DNA of 64,000 bases, taken from Acanthacorydalis orientalis (Eukaryota; Arthropoda; Insecta; Megaloptera; Corydalidae). The notes under the pieces are model-generated. The model made no database searches, was not told the origin of the DNA, and saw only the letters and a program-made list of their open reading frames with translations. Where the stretch lies: positions 13,012,526-13,076,525 of the forward strand of contig CM068321.1 in NCBI GenBank assembly GCA_034766995.1, read 5' to 3'. Made by a program: the position numbers and the translations under genes. Shown one piece after another: positions 27,171 through 39,910 of the stretch (positions within the stretch are counted from its first letter, which is position 1; the number at the start of each line of letters is the position of its first letter).

Positions 27171-30100
27171 ACAAAAAAATAGTCACGAAAAATGATTATA
27201 ATCATACATACTTTATGACAATTCGTTTATATTCACTGAAAGTTTTCAAATATTAATATTCATACATATGTATATATTCGTTGGTATATGGGAAGTGATA
27301 ATTATATTTATTATGATTTGAATTTACATTTGAAACAAAGCCTGTTTTGTATTTTCTTTTCTCATTTACTTAAAAGCCTACGAGATATTCGGTGTCGATT
27401 ATATACATAGTATTGAATTTATGATCGTGATTAGACGGAGCAGAATTCCATGTAAAAGTTAATTACTACCCTATAATAAATCATAGAAGTTATGAATGAC
27501 TTATGTGACACGCATGCATATGTGGGACTTAATGTATTAATGTATATCTATCAGTGTCAATACACATCGCATCCAGAATTAACATATTTCATGATAACTA
27601 ATTCCATTTTTATTTGTTATTTACTCACGTTACTTTTTATATACATTTTATTGAAACGAACATATTAATGTACTACTGTTTTTATAAATATTTATAACAA
27701 TTATTTCATTCCACCTATGTAATTACGGTTTAACTTTTTTCTGCATGTTATAAAACTGAATCGTTAATTATTCATAGTTTTATACGTACACAAACATTAC
27801 TTCATTCTATTCCACATTTTTCATTGAATTTTATAGTGACGATATGTTTTGATTAGCACGAATGATAACTCTATGATGACAAAATAACTGTCAGTTTCAT
27901 AGCTACCGGCCAGTAAAAACTTTTTCGTTTAAATGTTGCTTTAAACGCACTTAACTTTATTAATCTTTTAATTTTGAAATAAATAATTCAAACAATCATA
28001 TTCGTCGTATAAGCTTTTAAAATTTTATAAAAAAATAATATATGAGTTTATTAAATAGAAAACTTTTTAATATGTGAATTAATATTTGTCTATTTATCTC
28101 GAACGAAGATTAACCCATATTACAAATATTATTCCTTCAACTTAACAATTTGTATAAATTTCAATCCTTCATTTACTGTTTTTGTGAAATGAACGCAAAT
28201 TAGTTCCTTTTAAATAAAATTTCTTTTCATTTCAAAGAATAATTATCACTGTCTATTAAATATACATTATTATATACATTTTTAGTCTAAAAAAATATTA
28301 AGCCAGGATAAAATAAAAATTACATCCATTTTCATGGTTATAATAATTTAAAGACGTTTAAAATTTAATAAAATAGTCCTCCTGAGGAAGTAAGTAGTCA
28401 CTTCCATTTCATGGGCATAATGACTTAAAAAAGTTTGACATATTTTTTGAAAAAACGGTATAGGGAGTTCTTAAAAAAGTACATGAGTTCAAAAATTTTG
28501 AAAAAAAGTTGTAGTGAACTTTATGTATGTTGTGTTTTGAATCATCTCTAAATACTTAAAGTACACATGTCCACATCGTTATGACGTTTCTGTTATAATT
28601 TTGTTTAATAGTACTGAACGTTATGCTATGAAAGTATTATAAATATGGATCTGTTTGTATACATTATGCTATTTATGCGTTCGTACTGTCTATAGTTACA
28701 TAAAATGAAACTTGAATGAATCATTTTGATCCTGAAGAAAAGTAGAAGTCATTAAAATACCTTCATAAATAATTCGTTTAGCAAAAAATATTCTAACAGT
28801 ATATCAAGGTTCTAACGACAGTCTTCAGTGATAGATAAAGTATTTATCAATTAAATTTCTTGTGAAAATAATCACCAATGATACTGCAACGGTACGTTGA
28901 AACCTTGAAGAGATTGAGAACGCATATTTGTCATACCTAAAGACATTGTGAAAAGTATACTTAATTGAAAGAATGCTATACTAATTTCTAAACTCACCCA
29001 GTAAGCCGTAAAATAAAATTGATATTTTATAACTTACAGTTCAGATCTGGAAGCAATTGATTTATTCTCAGCACTGAAGTTAAATTTCAAACAAATGTTT
29101 TTTGATTCTAACAATAAATTTAATACTACTGTAAATAATTATTAAATGTTGGAGAAATATACATCAAATGTCTTTATTGATGGACATTGTTACATTAACA
29201 GAATTGTATCAACAAATATGGCGACTATATTGCAATATTAAATACACCACTTGAAAATTTATATTTAATTTTTCTTTCCTTGTTTCAGCTCAACATCTCA
29301 AGCCATTCAAACAGTTGTGAGATCTTGTGTAAAAATTTTTTGTCACCCCTTCTTATTTTTAACAAAATTTGAAGATTAAATGCATAAAGACAAATTTATT
29401 TATCACACTTCACGACAGAAATTATTTCTTTCAAGTTTATCTCAGGCAGCATGTTTGACTCTAATCCAGAAACATTCTTTAATAATTATTCTTTATAAAT
29501 ACGGAAATGAGAGTTTTGAATAAACGATAGAGGTAGAAGAGCTAAATATAATGATTTCTCATTTTTATAAATGAAAAGTAACAAGTAAATACGGCATGTT
29601 AAATAAAATTATAGAAAAAAATTATTAAAAACCAGATATAAATAATAAAATTTTGTTATAAATAAATTTATATATATATATATATATATGAATAAAAATA
29701 AACACAAAGTTTTTCAGATTGTTTTTACATACATTTATACATATAAAAGGAAATAATAATTATATTTTTTCTGGGTTTATTTGCCAGTATGCGTTTGAAA
29801 AATTGTAACATTTCCAATATTATTATACAGAAATAAAGGGGGGAAAATAAAACTGATACTACTATATAAGTATATTAAATCTAATTTCCTACTTTATATT
29901 TACTATCCAATATATTCACATATGTAGTATCTACCATGTAAAATATATGTTGTGATTCAAAGCACGTTTCATATTAAGCAGACATTCCAAACTTGACAGC
30001 TTCGGAGAATGTTGAAAAAACTTCAATGGATTAGTTTAAAAAAATAAAAGGAAATTTTCAGCTTTTCCTTGTTTATACAAATCATTTAAATTATTCGCGG

Positions 30101-31055
30101 AAAGAATAAAATATCGTACTAACATATATCCCTTTTTTAAAAGATATACGTACTCACGTTTAGTTGAAAAAGTTTAACATTCTCACATCTACTTAAATTA
30201 TATTAAATTCGAACATTTTTTTATAATTATTAAATGTAAATGTAATTGCAAACTATCAATAATATAATATTTAATATTAATATGTGATAATAATTAGTTA
30301 TTTAATACTGACACAAGAAGTTTAACGGACCATAAAAACAGTTTAAGAACGAAAAATATAATATTCAACTTACCGACTATAAATACTCTAAAAAGTAATT
30401 TAACCCTTCATATAATAGATTCAAATCATTTATTTAAAAATAATTATTTTGATAACAAATTCAGATTTATAAGAATTGATTCTTATTTTAACTTTTCTGA
30501 TAATAATTCGTATAATGATACTTATTTGTTACTGTCTCTAAGTCTAACTTTTTACTAAACCTTACATCACTTCGTATGCCATTAGAGTGTTAAATGAATA
30601 CAAAATAAATTTTAACTCATTTTGAGTAAAATTTATTATTTATAAGAATCATAAATTTAATATTATCTGCTAAAAAAATCAAACAGTTTAGTAAATTCTT
30701 ACAACAAAAATGAGTTTCAATTAAAAATCAAATAGATATCAACAAAATTTGACAATTTAAAGAGATCTTTGTTTACTAATTGCTTACTGAAAGGTAGAAC
30801 TTAAATTTCCATTTTTTTCTACATTTTTAAATCTATTATAAGCATACATCGAAACCAAAAAAGGATAAAATTGATAAAAAAATCTTCTTTCTAGTGTTAA
30901 AGTTTTGTCATTGTTATTTTTATTTTTTTAATACACTTTAGTATACTTTTATCTAGTACTGCTAACTAAAAACATTCACCAGTTATAAAATTTTAATAAA
31001 AATTATTTAGAAATAATGTACAAGGTTTTCGCAGATAATATGCTTGAGATATTAA

Positions 31056-31289
31056 CCTTTGCACTCAAGAGGCCAACTGTACTGTACACGCACTTAAAGG
31101 TATTCTACTCCTAAGGCCAATGTCACTGCTCACATTTTATCATTTACAGATAACAGATTAAAGCATTTAAGTCGTATAATCTAACAAATTGTTAAGATTT
31201 TTCAGGGTCATTGCGTAACTCAGAAATCTAAAAAAAACACCTTGTAGTTAACTACCAACGTATAGTGTAATTACTTGGAGTGCCAAAGG
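31056..31289. mobile_element. Second piggyBac-like MITE (234 bp) with TTAA target duplication
   Basis: Ends are CCTTTGCACTC on the left and GAGTGCCAAAGG on the right (one extra base in the right repeat), bordered by TTAA at 31052-31055 and 31290-31293. The interior is non-coding and less AT-rich than its surroundings. Its terminal sequence differs from the 17619-18124 element, so at least two TTAA-targeting families have been active. Confidence 0.75.
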
Positions 31290-31402
31290 TTAAAACTACT
31301 TAAATAACTACTTATTGCTCATATAAGTAAAATGAAATAAAAAAGTAATTTTATTCTATTTTAAGAATTTTTCAGTACACCTCGTTACATCTCTCTCACT
31401 CT

Positions 31403-31406
<4 letters not shown>

Positions 31407-31454
<48 letters not shown>

Positions 31455-31458
31455 GTAC

Positions 31459-31517
<59 letters not shown>
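31407..31517. repeat. (AT)n microsatellite with CGTACATA interruption
   Basis: Two AT runs around ACGTACATATA, about 110 bp in all, shortly downstream of the 31056-31289 MITE. Confidence 0.95.
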
Positions 31518-31522
<5 letters not shown>

Positions 31523-31792
31523 TCCAATTTACTTTCCATTGAATTCAAAAATTATACAAGAATATATTTCTTAAGTTATTCTACCACATTACATCGAATA
31601 TAATCTATGTCATTTAGTTTCACACACGCACTGAACTGAAAACTTGGTTTATATGAGAAAAAATAAATAATACTAGAAATATCGAAAATTCACACCTCGA
31701 AATAAATCACATCTAATTTTTTATACCAAAAAAATTCAAAAAAAGTATAGCTGATATTCTAAATAATATTATGTTTAGTAAATCTTATTACG

Positions 31793-31834
<42 letters not shown>

Positions 31835-32511
31835 AAACAAAAAAAAATGTGTTTAGCAATATTTTTCATATTACATTAAATATTTTTTTGTAAACTTCTT
31901 GAAAATATACTTGTAAAAATTTAAAATTTAACAAATTGTACAACATTTCCTAAAAACTGAATAAGAACAAATCATTTTCGATCAAAAAAAAAAAAGGTTT
32001 CATGTAAAATGTCTTAACATTAAACTGTAACATTTTAAAAGATTTCTCATGCATTTTTTTATAAATATTTATACAGTTTTTTTAATACAGAACTACTTCA
32101 AAATCGATCAATCAATCAAAATCAATCTAGTTCTTTATAAACAAAATTCAATTTCACTAATGTATTTTTAGATGCGCTACATATTTCAAATGTATTCAAT
32201 ATACTGAATATATTATCAATTATAAAGTAAAAAATATAAACAATTAAATTTGAAAGATGTGAATTTATATCAAAATTTATATTAAAAATTTTAAAATGAA
32301 AAGGAAAATAGTTTTTTTTTAAATAAAGGTATATGTGTATATATATATATATATACACAGATATATATGCTTCATTAAAATCAAAGTATTATTATATAAA
32401 CTATCACTATCTAAAAAAGAGTTTTTAAACTTTATTTTTCCATAGTTTAAAAATATTTCTATTCTATTTCATTCAAAGAAAATTTAAGTATAAAAGCACT
32501 ATCAATCCAAT

Positions 32512-32673
32512 GTTACTTCAGACCCCTGGAGGGGGTAAAATGCTCACCACACGAGAATCTCCTCACCAAGCAACGCTCCAGCAGTGCTAGCAACGCGAGC
32601 CGTAAACCCATTGGTTTGGCGCTCAACAAGCATGGGTCCTTCAGACCCTCGCTGCACACGATAGTTACTTCAG
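32512..32673. mobile_element. GC-rich 142-bp insertion with 10-bp direct repeats
   Basis: The 10-bp direct repeat GTTACTTCAG at 32512-32521 and 32664-32673 brackets 142 bp of strikingly GC-rich DNA that starts with a small hairpin (CCCCTGGAGGGG). The flanks read as ordinary AT-rich intron if the insert is removed. The perfect 10-bp duplication points to recent transposition or retroposition. No terminal inverted repeat, poly(A) tail or tRNA-like box is obvious, so the class is unknown; a truncated non-LTR element or SINE-like unit are candidates. Confidence 0.6.
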
Positions 32674-32850
32674 TCACATCTCAATACCAAAAATGTATGG
32701 TTTTCTGAGCTTAAGAATTAAAAATTATAAATCACTAAATTAAATTCCTTATATTGTTTAATTTTTGATACGTATTTTTTTTGTATAAGACGAATGAATA
32801 ATTATTTTTGGATATCTTCAACTTTTTACCTTATCTGTACCTATTTTAAA

Positions 32851-32955
32851 ACCAAATGGTCACAAAGACAGTTCTGACAATGTGGTTAAGTTCACTTTTA
32901 CCAATGAATTCTTTCTTTTTCTCACAAATATACCTCAGAACACCAAGTTACCGAA
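32851..32955 (-). repeat. Dispersed repeat, copy in minus orientation (left half of head-to-head pair)
   Basis: Read on the minus strand it begins TCGGTAACTTGGTG, passes CTGAGG and continues through GAAAGAATTCATTGGTAAAA and GTCAGAACTGTCTTTGTGAC. This matches the body of the copies at 45560, 56165 and 58855. It lacks the block after CTGAGG that the neighbouring copy retains, so it carries an internal deletion. Confidence 0.6.
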
Positions 32956-32969
32956 TCGGTAACTTGGTG
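32941..32969. repeat. Near-perfect 29-bp palindrome at the junction of two repeat copies
   Basis: CACCAAGTTACCGA and TCGGTAACTTGGTG are exact reverse complements around a single central A. Outside a 2-bp mismatch the pairing resumes with CCTCAG and CTGAGG, so the stem totals 20 bp over 32933-32977. Confidence 0.95.
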
Positions 32970-33130
32970 CACTGAGGATGATATCGTGTCAATCAAAATG
33001 GGCATAAGCGACAATCGACAATAATTAATAATAATTTATTGCATATTTTTGATCGAAAAAATTTAGTATAGTTTACGGGATGAGAAATAATTCATCTGTG
33101 AAATCAAATCGCCAATTACAACCTCAGCTC
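32955..33130 (+). repeat. Dispersed repeat, copy in plus orientation (right half of head-to-head pair)
   Basis: Begins TCGGTAACTTGGTG, then CACTGAGGATGATATCG, AATGGGCATAAGC, a TTTATTG box and TTTTTGATCG, and a decayed GAGAAATAATTCATCTGTGA block. It shares its first 14 bp as an exact inverted repeat with the copy to its left, about a single central base at 32955. Confidence 0.6.
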
Positions 33131-33831
33131 ATTTGAATATTTTTACAATACTATCAATTTAACTGAAACTTACTTTGTATTTTTTTTTAAAGTAATATAA
33201 AAAGAATATTTTGTCTTTTATTTTTTACCAATATTTATTAATTTTGTTAATTTATTAATTCATGTTTATTTATAGACAAACAAATATTATCTTTGATTTT
33301 AATTGCTTGGCCTTGTTTAAATATATTTCTAAAAGTCTTTGATCTTTCAGATCACATTTCCGCCTTTTATTACTACTTTTAGTACATGTGGCAAGTTCAA
33401 GTAGATTAAGATATCTAATTATATTTAACCATATTTTAAGATATTTAAATCTATCTGAAGATAGCACACGTGTTGAAACGAACAATAAAAAATGACAAAG
33501 ATTATACGGAAAATTTGCATTAACATTCTCATCAAAATAGATTAACCTTTATCATAATTAAAAATTTATTATAAAGTGTGACCCCTTTTAAGAAGAATGA
33601 TTTGAAATTCTTTCACAAACAATTAACATCATTTTATTTATACAGACCAATTCTCAACCATATGATCTATTTTAAGTTTAAACTCTGCTCAAATCAATAA
33701 ATCTGTGGTTTCTTTCGAAACCTACGTAAGAACTTAAAATTATTTTATAATATTGTTGTATTAAACTACAAATTTAAATTACATTGAATTAATACTAAGT
33801 TTTGCCACCATTCATTTCCATCAATATATAT

Positions 33832-33966
33832 GCAGTATATATATATATATTATATATATATATATATATAATATATATATATGTGTATATATATATATAT
33901 ATGTATGTATATATTTACATATATATATATATATATATAAATATATACATATTTATTTATATATAC
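33832..33966. repeat. Interrupted (AT)n array
   Basis: AT runs broken by TT, GTGT, GTATGT and TTTAC, about 135 bp. Confidence 0.93.
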
Positions 33967-34713
33967 TTATATGTTATCCTTAAATGAATTACATTATCTT
34001 ACAAGTTGTAGCAAAAAATATCGATTTACACGGTTTTCTTTTCCCCGATCAACTTTATAGTCCATACTGTCGATTTCGACAAATTAAATTCGTATAACTT
34101 GTAATTTTCGTGCGTATAATTTGAATGAAGTGTCAAATAAATATGTGCTAAACTTAAAACGCGCTTTATAAACAAACGCGTTGCAAATGAACGAGCTGTA
34201 TTTAAATTATTGTTTAAAATCGTTATTAATAAAATTATAACTCATTTAATAAACTTGCTATTAGCACATTATTACTTATAAGAAATTATTTATTTTAATC
34301 TTTCAATAAGTATTGTAAGTGCTTGTAGTAAACAATAAAGAAATAACATTTAATAATAATCAATTCATTTATTACGCAGTTATTTCAGAATTCAAATATA
34401 CATAAACAATATTTATAAAGATTTTTGTAGGATAAGGTTTTTTTCTATGAAATGAACTATACCAATTTTAAATGTATATATAAGTAAACCAAATAAATCA
34501 GAAATCTTTCCAGCTAAAAATGTTATTCTTGAAACTGATTTATTCGTGAAATTTCAAATACATACAAATTAATGTAGATGAATTATAAACAAATCAACTA
34601 ATTTTAGGTACAGAAATAATAAACAAGAATAGTGTTCTAGATTACTCTTGTTTAAAATATTAAAAAATACAGTTTTGTAAAAAATAAAATAAATTTCATA
34701 TAATAGTAATGAG

Positions 34714-34718
<5 letters not shown>

Positions 34719-34770
<52 letters not shown>

Positions 34771-34777
34771 TATATAC

Positions 34778-34829
<52 letters not shown>
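34719..34829. repeat. (AT)n with three CATATATATA units
   Basis: AT run, then repeated ACATATATAT units, then a second AT run, about 110 bp. Confidence 0.95.
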
Positions 34830-34832
<3 letters not shown>

Positions 34833-36910
34833 AGCAGTGATTGAACTCTTAAATAATACTGTTCCTTCTTGGTGTAATTTTGATGAAGTATATAACTAGC
34901 TCATAAAATTATTATAGAATTAAACTTTCTAAAATAATTAAAAAATGTGTAATAGAACTTCTAATATATTACAGTAAATACGTATTATAATTTTTATGTA
35001 AAAATATATATTTAAAAAAATACTTTTCTAAGATCAACTCATAGCATAAATAAAACATTTCGGAAAAAATAAATTCCATTCAACATCTCTCTCTTTCTGA
35101 GCTTTAACACTTTGTAAGAACTTCCCTTTGTTTTATTATTTCTTTTAACCTACTTGGCATACTTTCAAATATGCCAAATGTAAATTTGAGGGTCATTTTC
35201 TTTTATGTTGTTTGTGGAGCTCTCTTGAGCTAATTTGTATATAATATTTAAAAATATAAATTAGTTCAAATAAACATGTAAATACTATAGTCAAAAAATG
35301 CTCTGAGTTATATTAACCTATGCGAATAAAAGTAACATATTAATTATATAATTATATTTAAAACTGAAAAAAATAAAAGTATTTATAATAGAGGAAGTTG
35401 TTTATACTTAAAAGAAAAATAGAAAGAAAATATAATTCAATTTTATAAATAATGAAATATTTGCATTGGTTAGATGATATAATATTTTATATGAAATTAA
35501 ATTAAAATCGATAATATAATTTCATTCAATAAGCATAATGAAATTGATTTTTTAAATTCATTACTTAAACAATTTCTTAGAAAATTCGCTGCAACTTACT
35601 ATTAGACAAAAATTCTTTTCCATTCAAACAGCTCTTGTAATAATGTCAAGAACGACAAGACAAGGTTGTTAACGATAAATCAATTTAAAGGTAGAAGCTT
35701 AGTCAGACTTCATAAAGTGAGTCTGTCATTTGTGATATTGGAGTTCGTGCGAGACGTGATGATATTAAAATTCTTCAATATTGAAGTCGATGAATTCGAG
35801 ATGAAATTCATAACTACAATCAAGGTATTTACAGAATACCCTTAGAATGACAGCGTATTATAAAAATTAGTTAATCGAGTTGTCTAGGAAGTAAATATTT
35901 TTATTTAAAAAATATTTCATTTTCCATTTTATATTAAATTACTGATTTAATCACTTCAATATTTTTAATCTTGTTTATTACAAAATTATTCAGAATATAA
36001 TAAAAATTCCAGTAGTATTCGTTTTTCGTATTCTCGTATCATGTATATTCAAATCAATTAAAATTAATGCTTATTTTGTAATATTTACAGATACTGATTC
36101 TTTCTTATACATTTTAAGACAAAGAACAGACTTATAGAAACATAATTTTTTTAAAAAATTTGGTTTTAAGAATAAATTCAATATATTTTTTAATCTCTAA
36201 AATATCTTATTATATTCTACATAAAAATTATAGAACCTCTACAATAGAATATCTTAATGGGAGCAATAGTGTATCTATGGATGTGATTTCAGAATGTTCC
36301 AAGGCGTTTGGTGTATTTTATTTTTCACCGGGGTGATATTGTGATCTAACGAGCACTACTATAAAATGGACTCTAATCTCTCTTTGGAAGTTCAATTCTA
36401 ACTAATTTAGTAACAAATTAGAGTTAGTCAAGTTTCATAAAATACAAAATCTCACTACATTTATTTTTGTAAGAAACGAGCAGCTAACAAAATAAATATT
36501 AAAATATTAACAAACCAATACCACGCAATTGATATGAAACCTAATTAGTATATACTGACCATGTTAAGACATCTTTCTTCTTAATACATTAGATTATATT
36601 TCTATCTGACCTCACTATCGCTTGCGACAGATAAATTATATTCTAATTATTTTGTAATGCCAATAAGGACATAAAAGTCATTTTTTGTTGACTTCCTATA
36701 AATAAATGCATGGATACAAATGACAGTGATTTTTATATAGGAAATATCCTTTAAATTAATAAATGGAAAGATTTCAAATATTTAATATAAAACTGGCGAA
36801 TTTATTTCCCTAGAGTTAGTCATTGCTTTAAACTAAATAGAATCAGAAAAATCCGTAGACAACCACGAAAATATAATCATCTCTTAAACAATAACCTTAA
36901 TTTTAAAACA

Positions 36911-36911
<1 letters not shown>

Positions 36912-36999
<88 letters not shown>

Positions 37000-37011
37000 T
37001 ATATACATATG
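36912..37011. repeat. (AT)n microsatellite, about 100 bp
   Basis: Two AT runs with C interruptions near 36956 and 36993-37007. Confidence 0.95.
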
Positions 37012-37596
37012 CTAGGTAATAATTGCACATTGATTAAATTACTTACGATTACTGTTAAAATGTGGAATTTTTATAATTTTTAACCATTTACTATTCTACT
37101 AACGAACGTAAAGACAAGAAAAATAAAAAAATTACAAAAAAATCATTCGAAAACACTTATTTATATAACAAAAAATAAAAATCAAATATATTTATAAAAA
37201 TATTACTTATAAATAATATAATAATGCTGCTGTTTTATTTTTTTATGAATAATAGTTAAATTTTGGAATTATCTGAATATTTGTTAAAAAATCTGTCTAA
37301 ATATATTAATGATAAAGATAGAATTTTATATTTCAAAAATTAATTTATTCGCGTTTCATGTTTATTAATAGAAGATGATCTTATATACACGCTCTAGTCT
37401 ACTCAAGGTCTCGTCAAATCGTTCTCAATAGCACACCCTAGCCGAAATAATAATACAAAGTATATTTGATTAAAATTCCAGTCCATTTCTGCCAAAACTG
37501 AATAAACTGATGATGAGAATAATTATATATTCACATACACACTTAATATTTAAACAAAAACAAACACACACACATACTTACATACATACGTATACG

Positions 37597-37633
<37 letters not shown>

Positions 37634-37873
37634 TAAAATATAATAAATATAATATAATTCCTGAAAAACTATGAATAAAGTTTTAAACGACACCTATAAA
37701 CTTTGAGTTAATATTGTAGTTTTACTTTTACAAGTACTTTCAAAATTAGTCAACTGTTGCAGAAAATCAATACGAAATAATATCGGTTCTTACTAATTGG
37801 TTCTTTTAAGTCTTTATCTGCTAATTATATTCACATGGAAAAAAAATAGAAAATGATACTAACATTCAGTTTA

Positions 37874-37914
<41 letters not shown>

Positions 37915-38199
37915 AATAAATTCTTTAATTTTCTATAAAACTTTTGTTAGAAAAATAATAAAATAACGATATTTCTATCATTAAATTATTTTTTCATACA
38001 AAACACTACCATGAACGGGTCTGACAATTTGTATAAATATTTATAGATAGAAAATGAACAAAAAATTGTATGTATGCATGTGTGTATATATATATATACA
38101 GTTCTCAAGGACATCAAAATGTAAAATAAGTTAGATATCAATTTAAGTTACATCATGAATAAATAACTAAATAAAAAAATATGTGAATATAATTATGTA

Positions 38200-38334
<135 letters not shown>

Positions 38335-38336
38335 TA

Positions 38337-39611
38337 GGAGGTTGTATTGAAAGCTGCTGTTTTTTTGTGTTCTTTGAGCATTTACTTCAATAACAAAATG
38401 TTTGAATACATTAATCAAAGTATTTGCCCTCGGAAGATGTGACTTTTTGTCACTTTTCTGGCAAAAGTTGAATTCCGCGGTGAAAGAATGGTATGTCTTC
38501 TGAACCAATCAATTCAGCAACCAAATTTTCGACTTCTCCGTAGTTATGGAAACATGTCTCTTCCATATCGTGTTGCATCGAACGAAACAGATCGTAATCG
38601 CTTGGGGCCAGATCAGTAGTATATGCTGGGTGCGGGGAACCTCCCATTTGAGCTCCATCAGTGTTTGTTTCACGGCTATAGCAACATGGGGCCGAGCGTT
38701 GTCATGGAGAAGAATCAATTTTCGGTGATTTGATGTAATTGATGGTCGTTTGTGCATCAAATTATCATTCAAACGCTCTAATTGTTGTCGATAACGTTCG
38801 GCGGTGATTGTTTCTTTCGGTTTCAACAGCACATAATACACGATACCCTCCATATCCCACCAACTAGTGAGCATTGTTTTGTGACCGTGGATGTTTCGCT
38901 ATGGTATCGACGTTGATGGTTCGTCAGGATCAACCCATGATTTATTGCGTTTCAGGTTGTCGAAATAGATCCACTTTTCATCGCCGGTTACGATACGCTA
39001 CAAGAAACTCTTCTTTTTGTGCCTTGCAAGCAAAGAAATCGAGATGTTTAAACGATTAGCAATGGCATTTTCTGTCAATTCATGTCGCAGCTATTTTGGA
39101 TCTTTCCCATGGCTTGTAAACATTATAAAATGGTTGATTTATCGACTTCGAGCTGTTCAGCCAATTTTTTGAGTGTTTGAGCAGGGTTTCTTCCAATAGA
39201 GCTTACAGTTGTTCATCTTCGAAGTTTCTCGATTGACCTGGCCGTTATTTGTCATAAACGTCACAATCATAATTTTTGAATCGTCGAAACCAATCTGTAC
39301 ATATTATTTCCTATGGAGCAGGTTCACCATAAATTTTCGTAAGCAATCGATGAGCTTCATCTGTATTTTTTTTCAAATCAAAGTAGTATAGAAGTACATC
39401 GGATTGGATGCCATCGGAAAAACAACTTATCGCGTTCCATTTTAATTCGGTTATCGAAAAGCACTTGTGTAAATAAAGAATGGCGTCTGATGACTAAATT
39501 GTAGTGGTAAATGTTCGTTCTTCAAAATGACATACGAGTCATCTGTCACTGCTCACAGTATACGCACCTAGAGCCATCTACGCGTGAACAGCGGCTTTCA
39601 ATGCAACTTTC
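38337..39611 (-). mobile_element. Mariner-family DNA transposon, inactive copy
   Basis: A 1275-bp element with imperfect terminal inverted repeats of about 28 bp (inner core GTTGYATTGAAAGCYGCTGT at both ends), flanked by TA dinucleotides at 38335-38336 and 39612-39613. The length fits mariner. It sits at the edge of an (AT)n array, which is a natural source of TA targets. The transposase on the minus strand is broken (separate entry). Single-base damage with recognisable ends suggests moderate rather than very old age. Confidence 0.9.
38411..39440 (-). pseudogene. Mariner transposase, DD34D type, disrupted
   Basis: From ATG 39438-39440 to TAA 38411-38413 is 1030 bp, matching the roughly 345-codon mariner transposase. 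Recognisable segments in order are the N-terminal helix-turn-helix region (DEAHRLLTKIYGEPAP, WFRRF), the first catalytic block TGDEKWIYFDN, WWDMEGIVYYVLLKP, the second block LLHDNARPHVA, the third block TDLAPSDYDLFRSMQHD, and the terminal [12 protein letters not shown]. The catalytic aspartates are still present. It is broken by a frameshift shortly after the start, several in-frame stops in the N-terminal half, a TAG after STSIP just after the first catalytic block, a frameshift after LKWEV (about 38640-38650), and a TGA in place of the usual tryptophan after LLPEK. It cannot make transposase. Confidence 0.92.
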
Positions 39612-39879
39612 TATTATATAAACAGTTAATTTATACAAATAATGTACTGTAACATCGAAACCCCATATGTTTACGATAAAAACGCAAGGAAAATTTATAA
39701 TTCATCATTGAAGTTTTGGAAGTTTTTTTTATAATCGGCCGCACCAAATGAAATTTTAGGGGGCACATATGAAGGAATGGTATAAATGATTATGACCGTA
39801 TTAGCCTAATACATATCGAATTTATTTTTTATTACACATTTACATATATATATATATATATATATATTTATGTATGTAG

Positions 39880-39910
<31 letters not shown>

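Noticed and set aside
33270..33485. 71-codon minus-strand ORF with a basic patch (SSNKRRKCDLKDQRLLEIYL)
   Set aside because: Slightly protein-like, but no clear acceptor, donor or homology; kept out of the gene list.
38546..39391. Plus-strand ORFs of about 60 codons inside the mariner
   Set aside because: Shadow frames opposite the transposase pseudogene.
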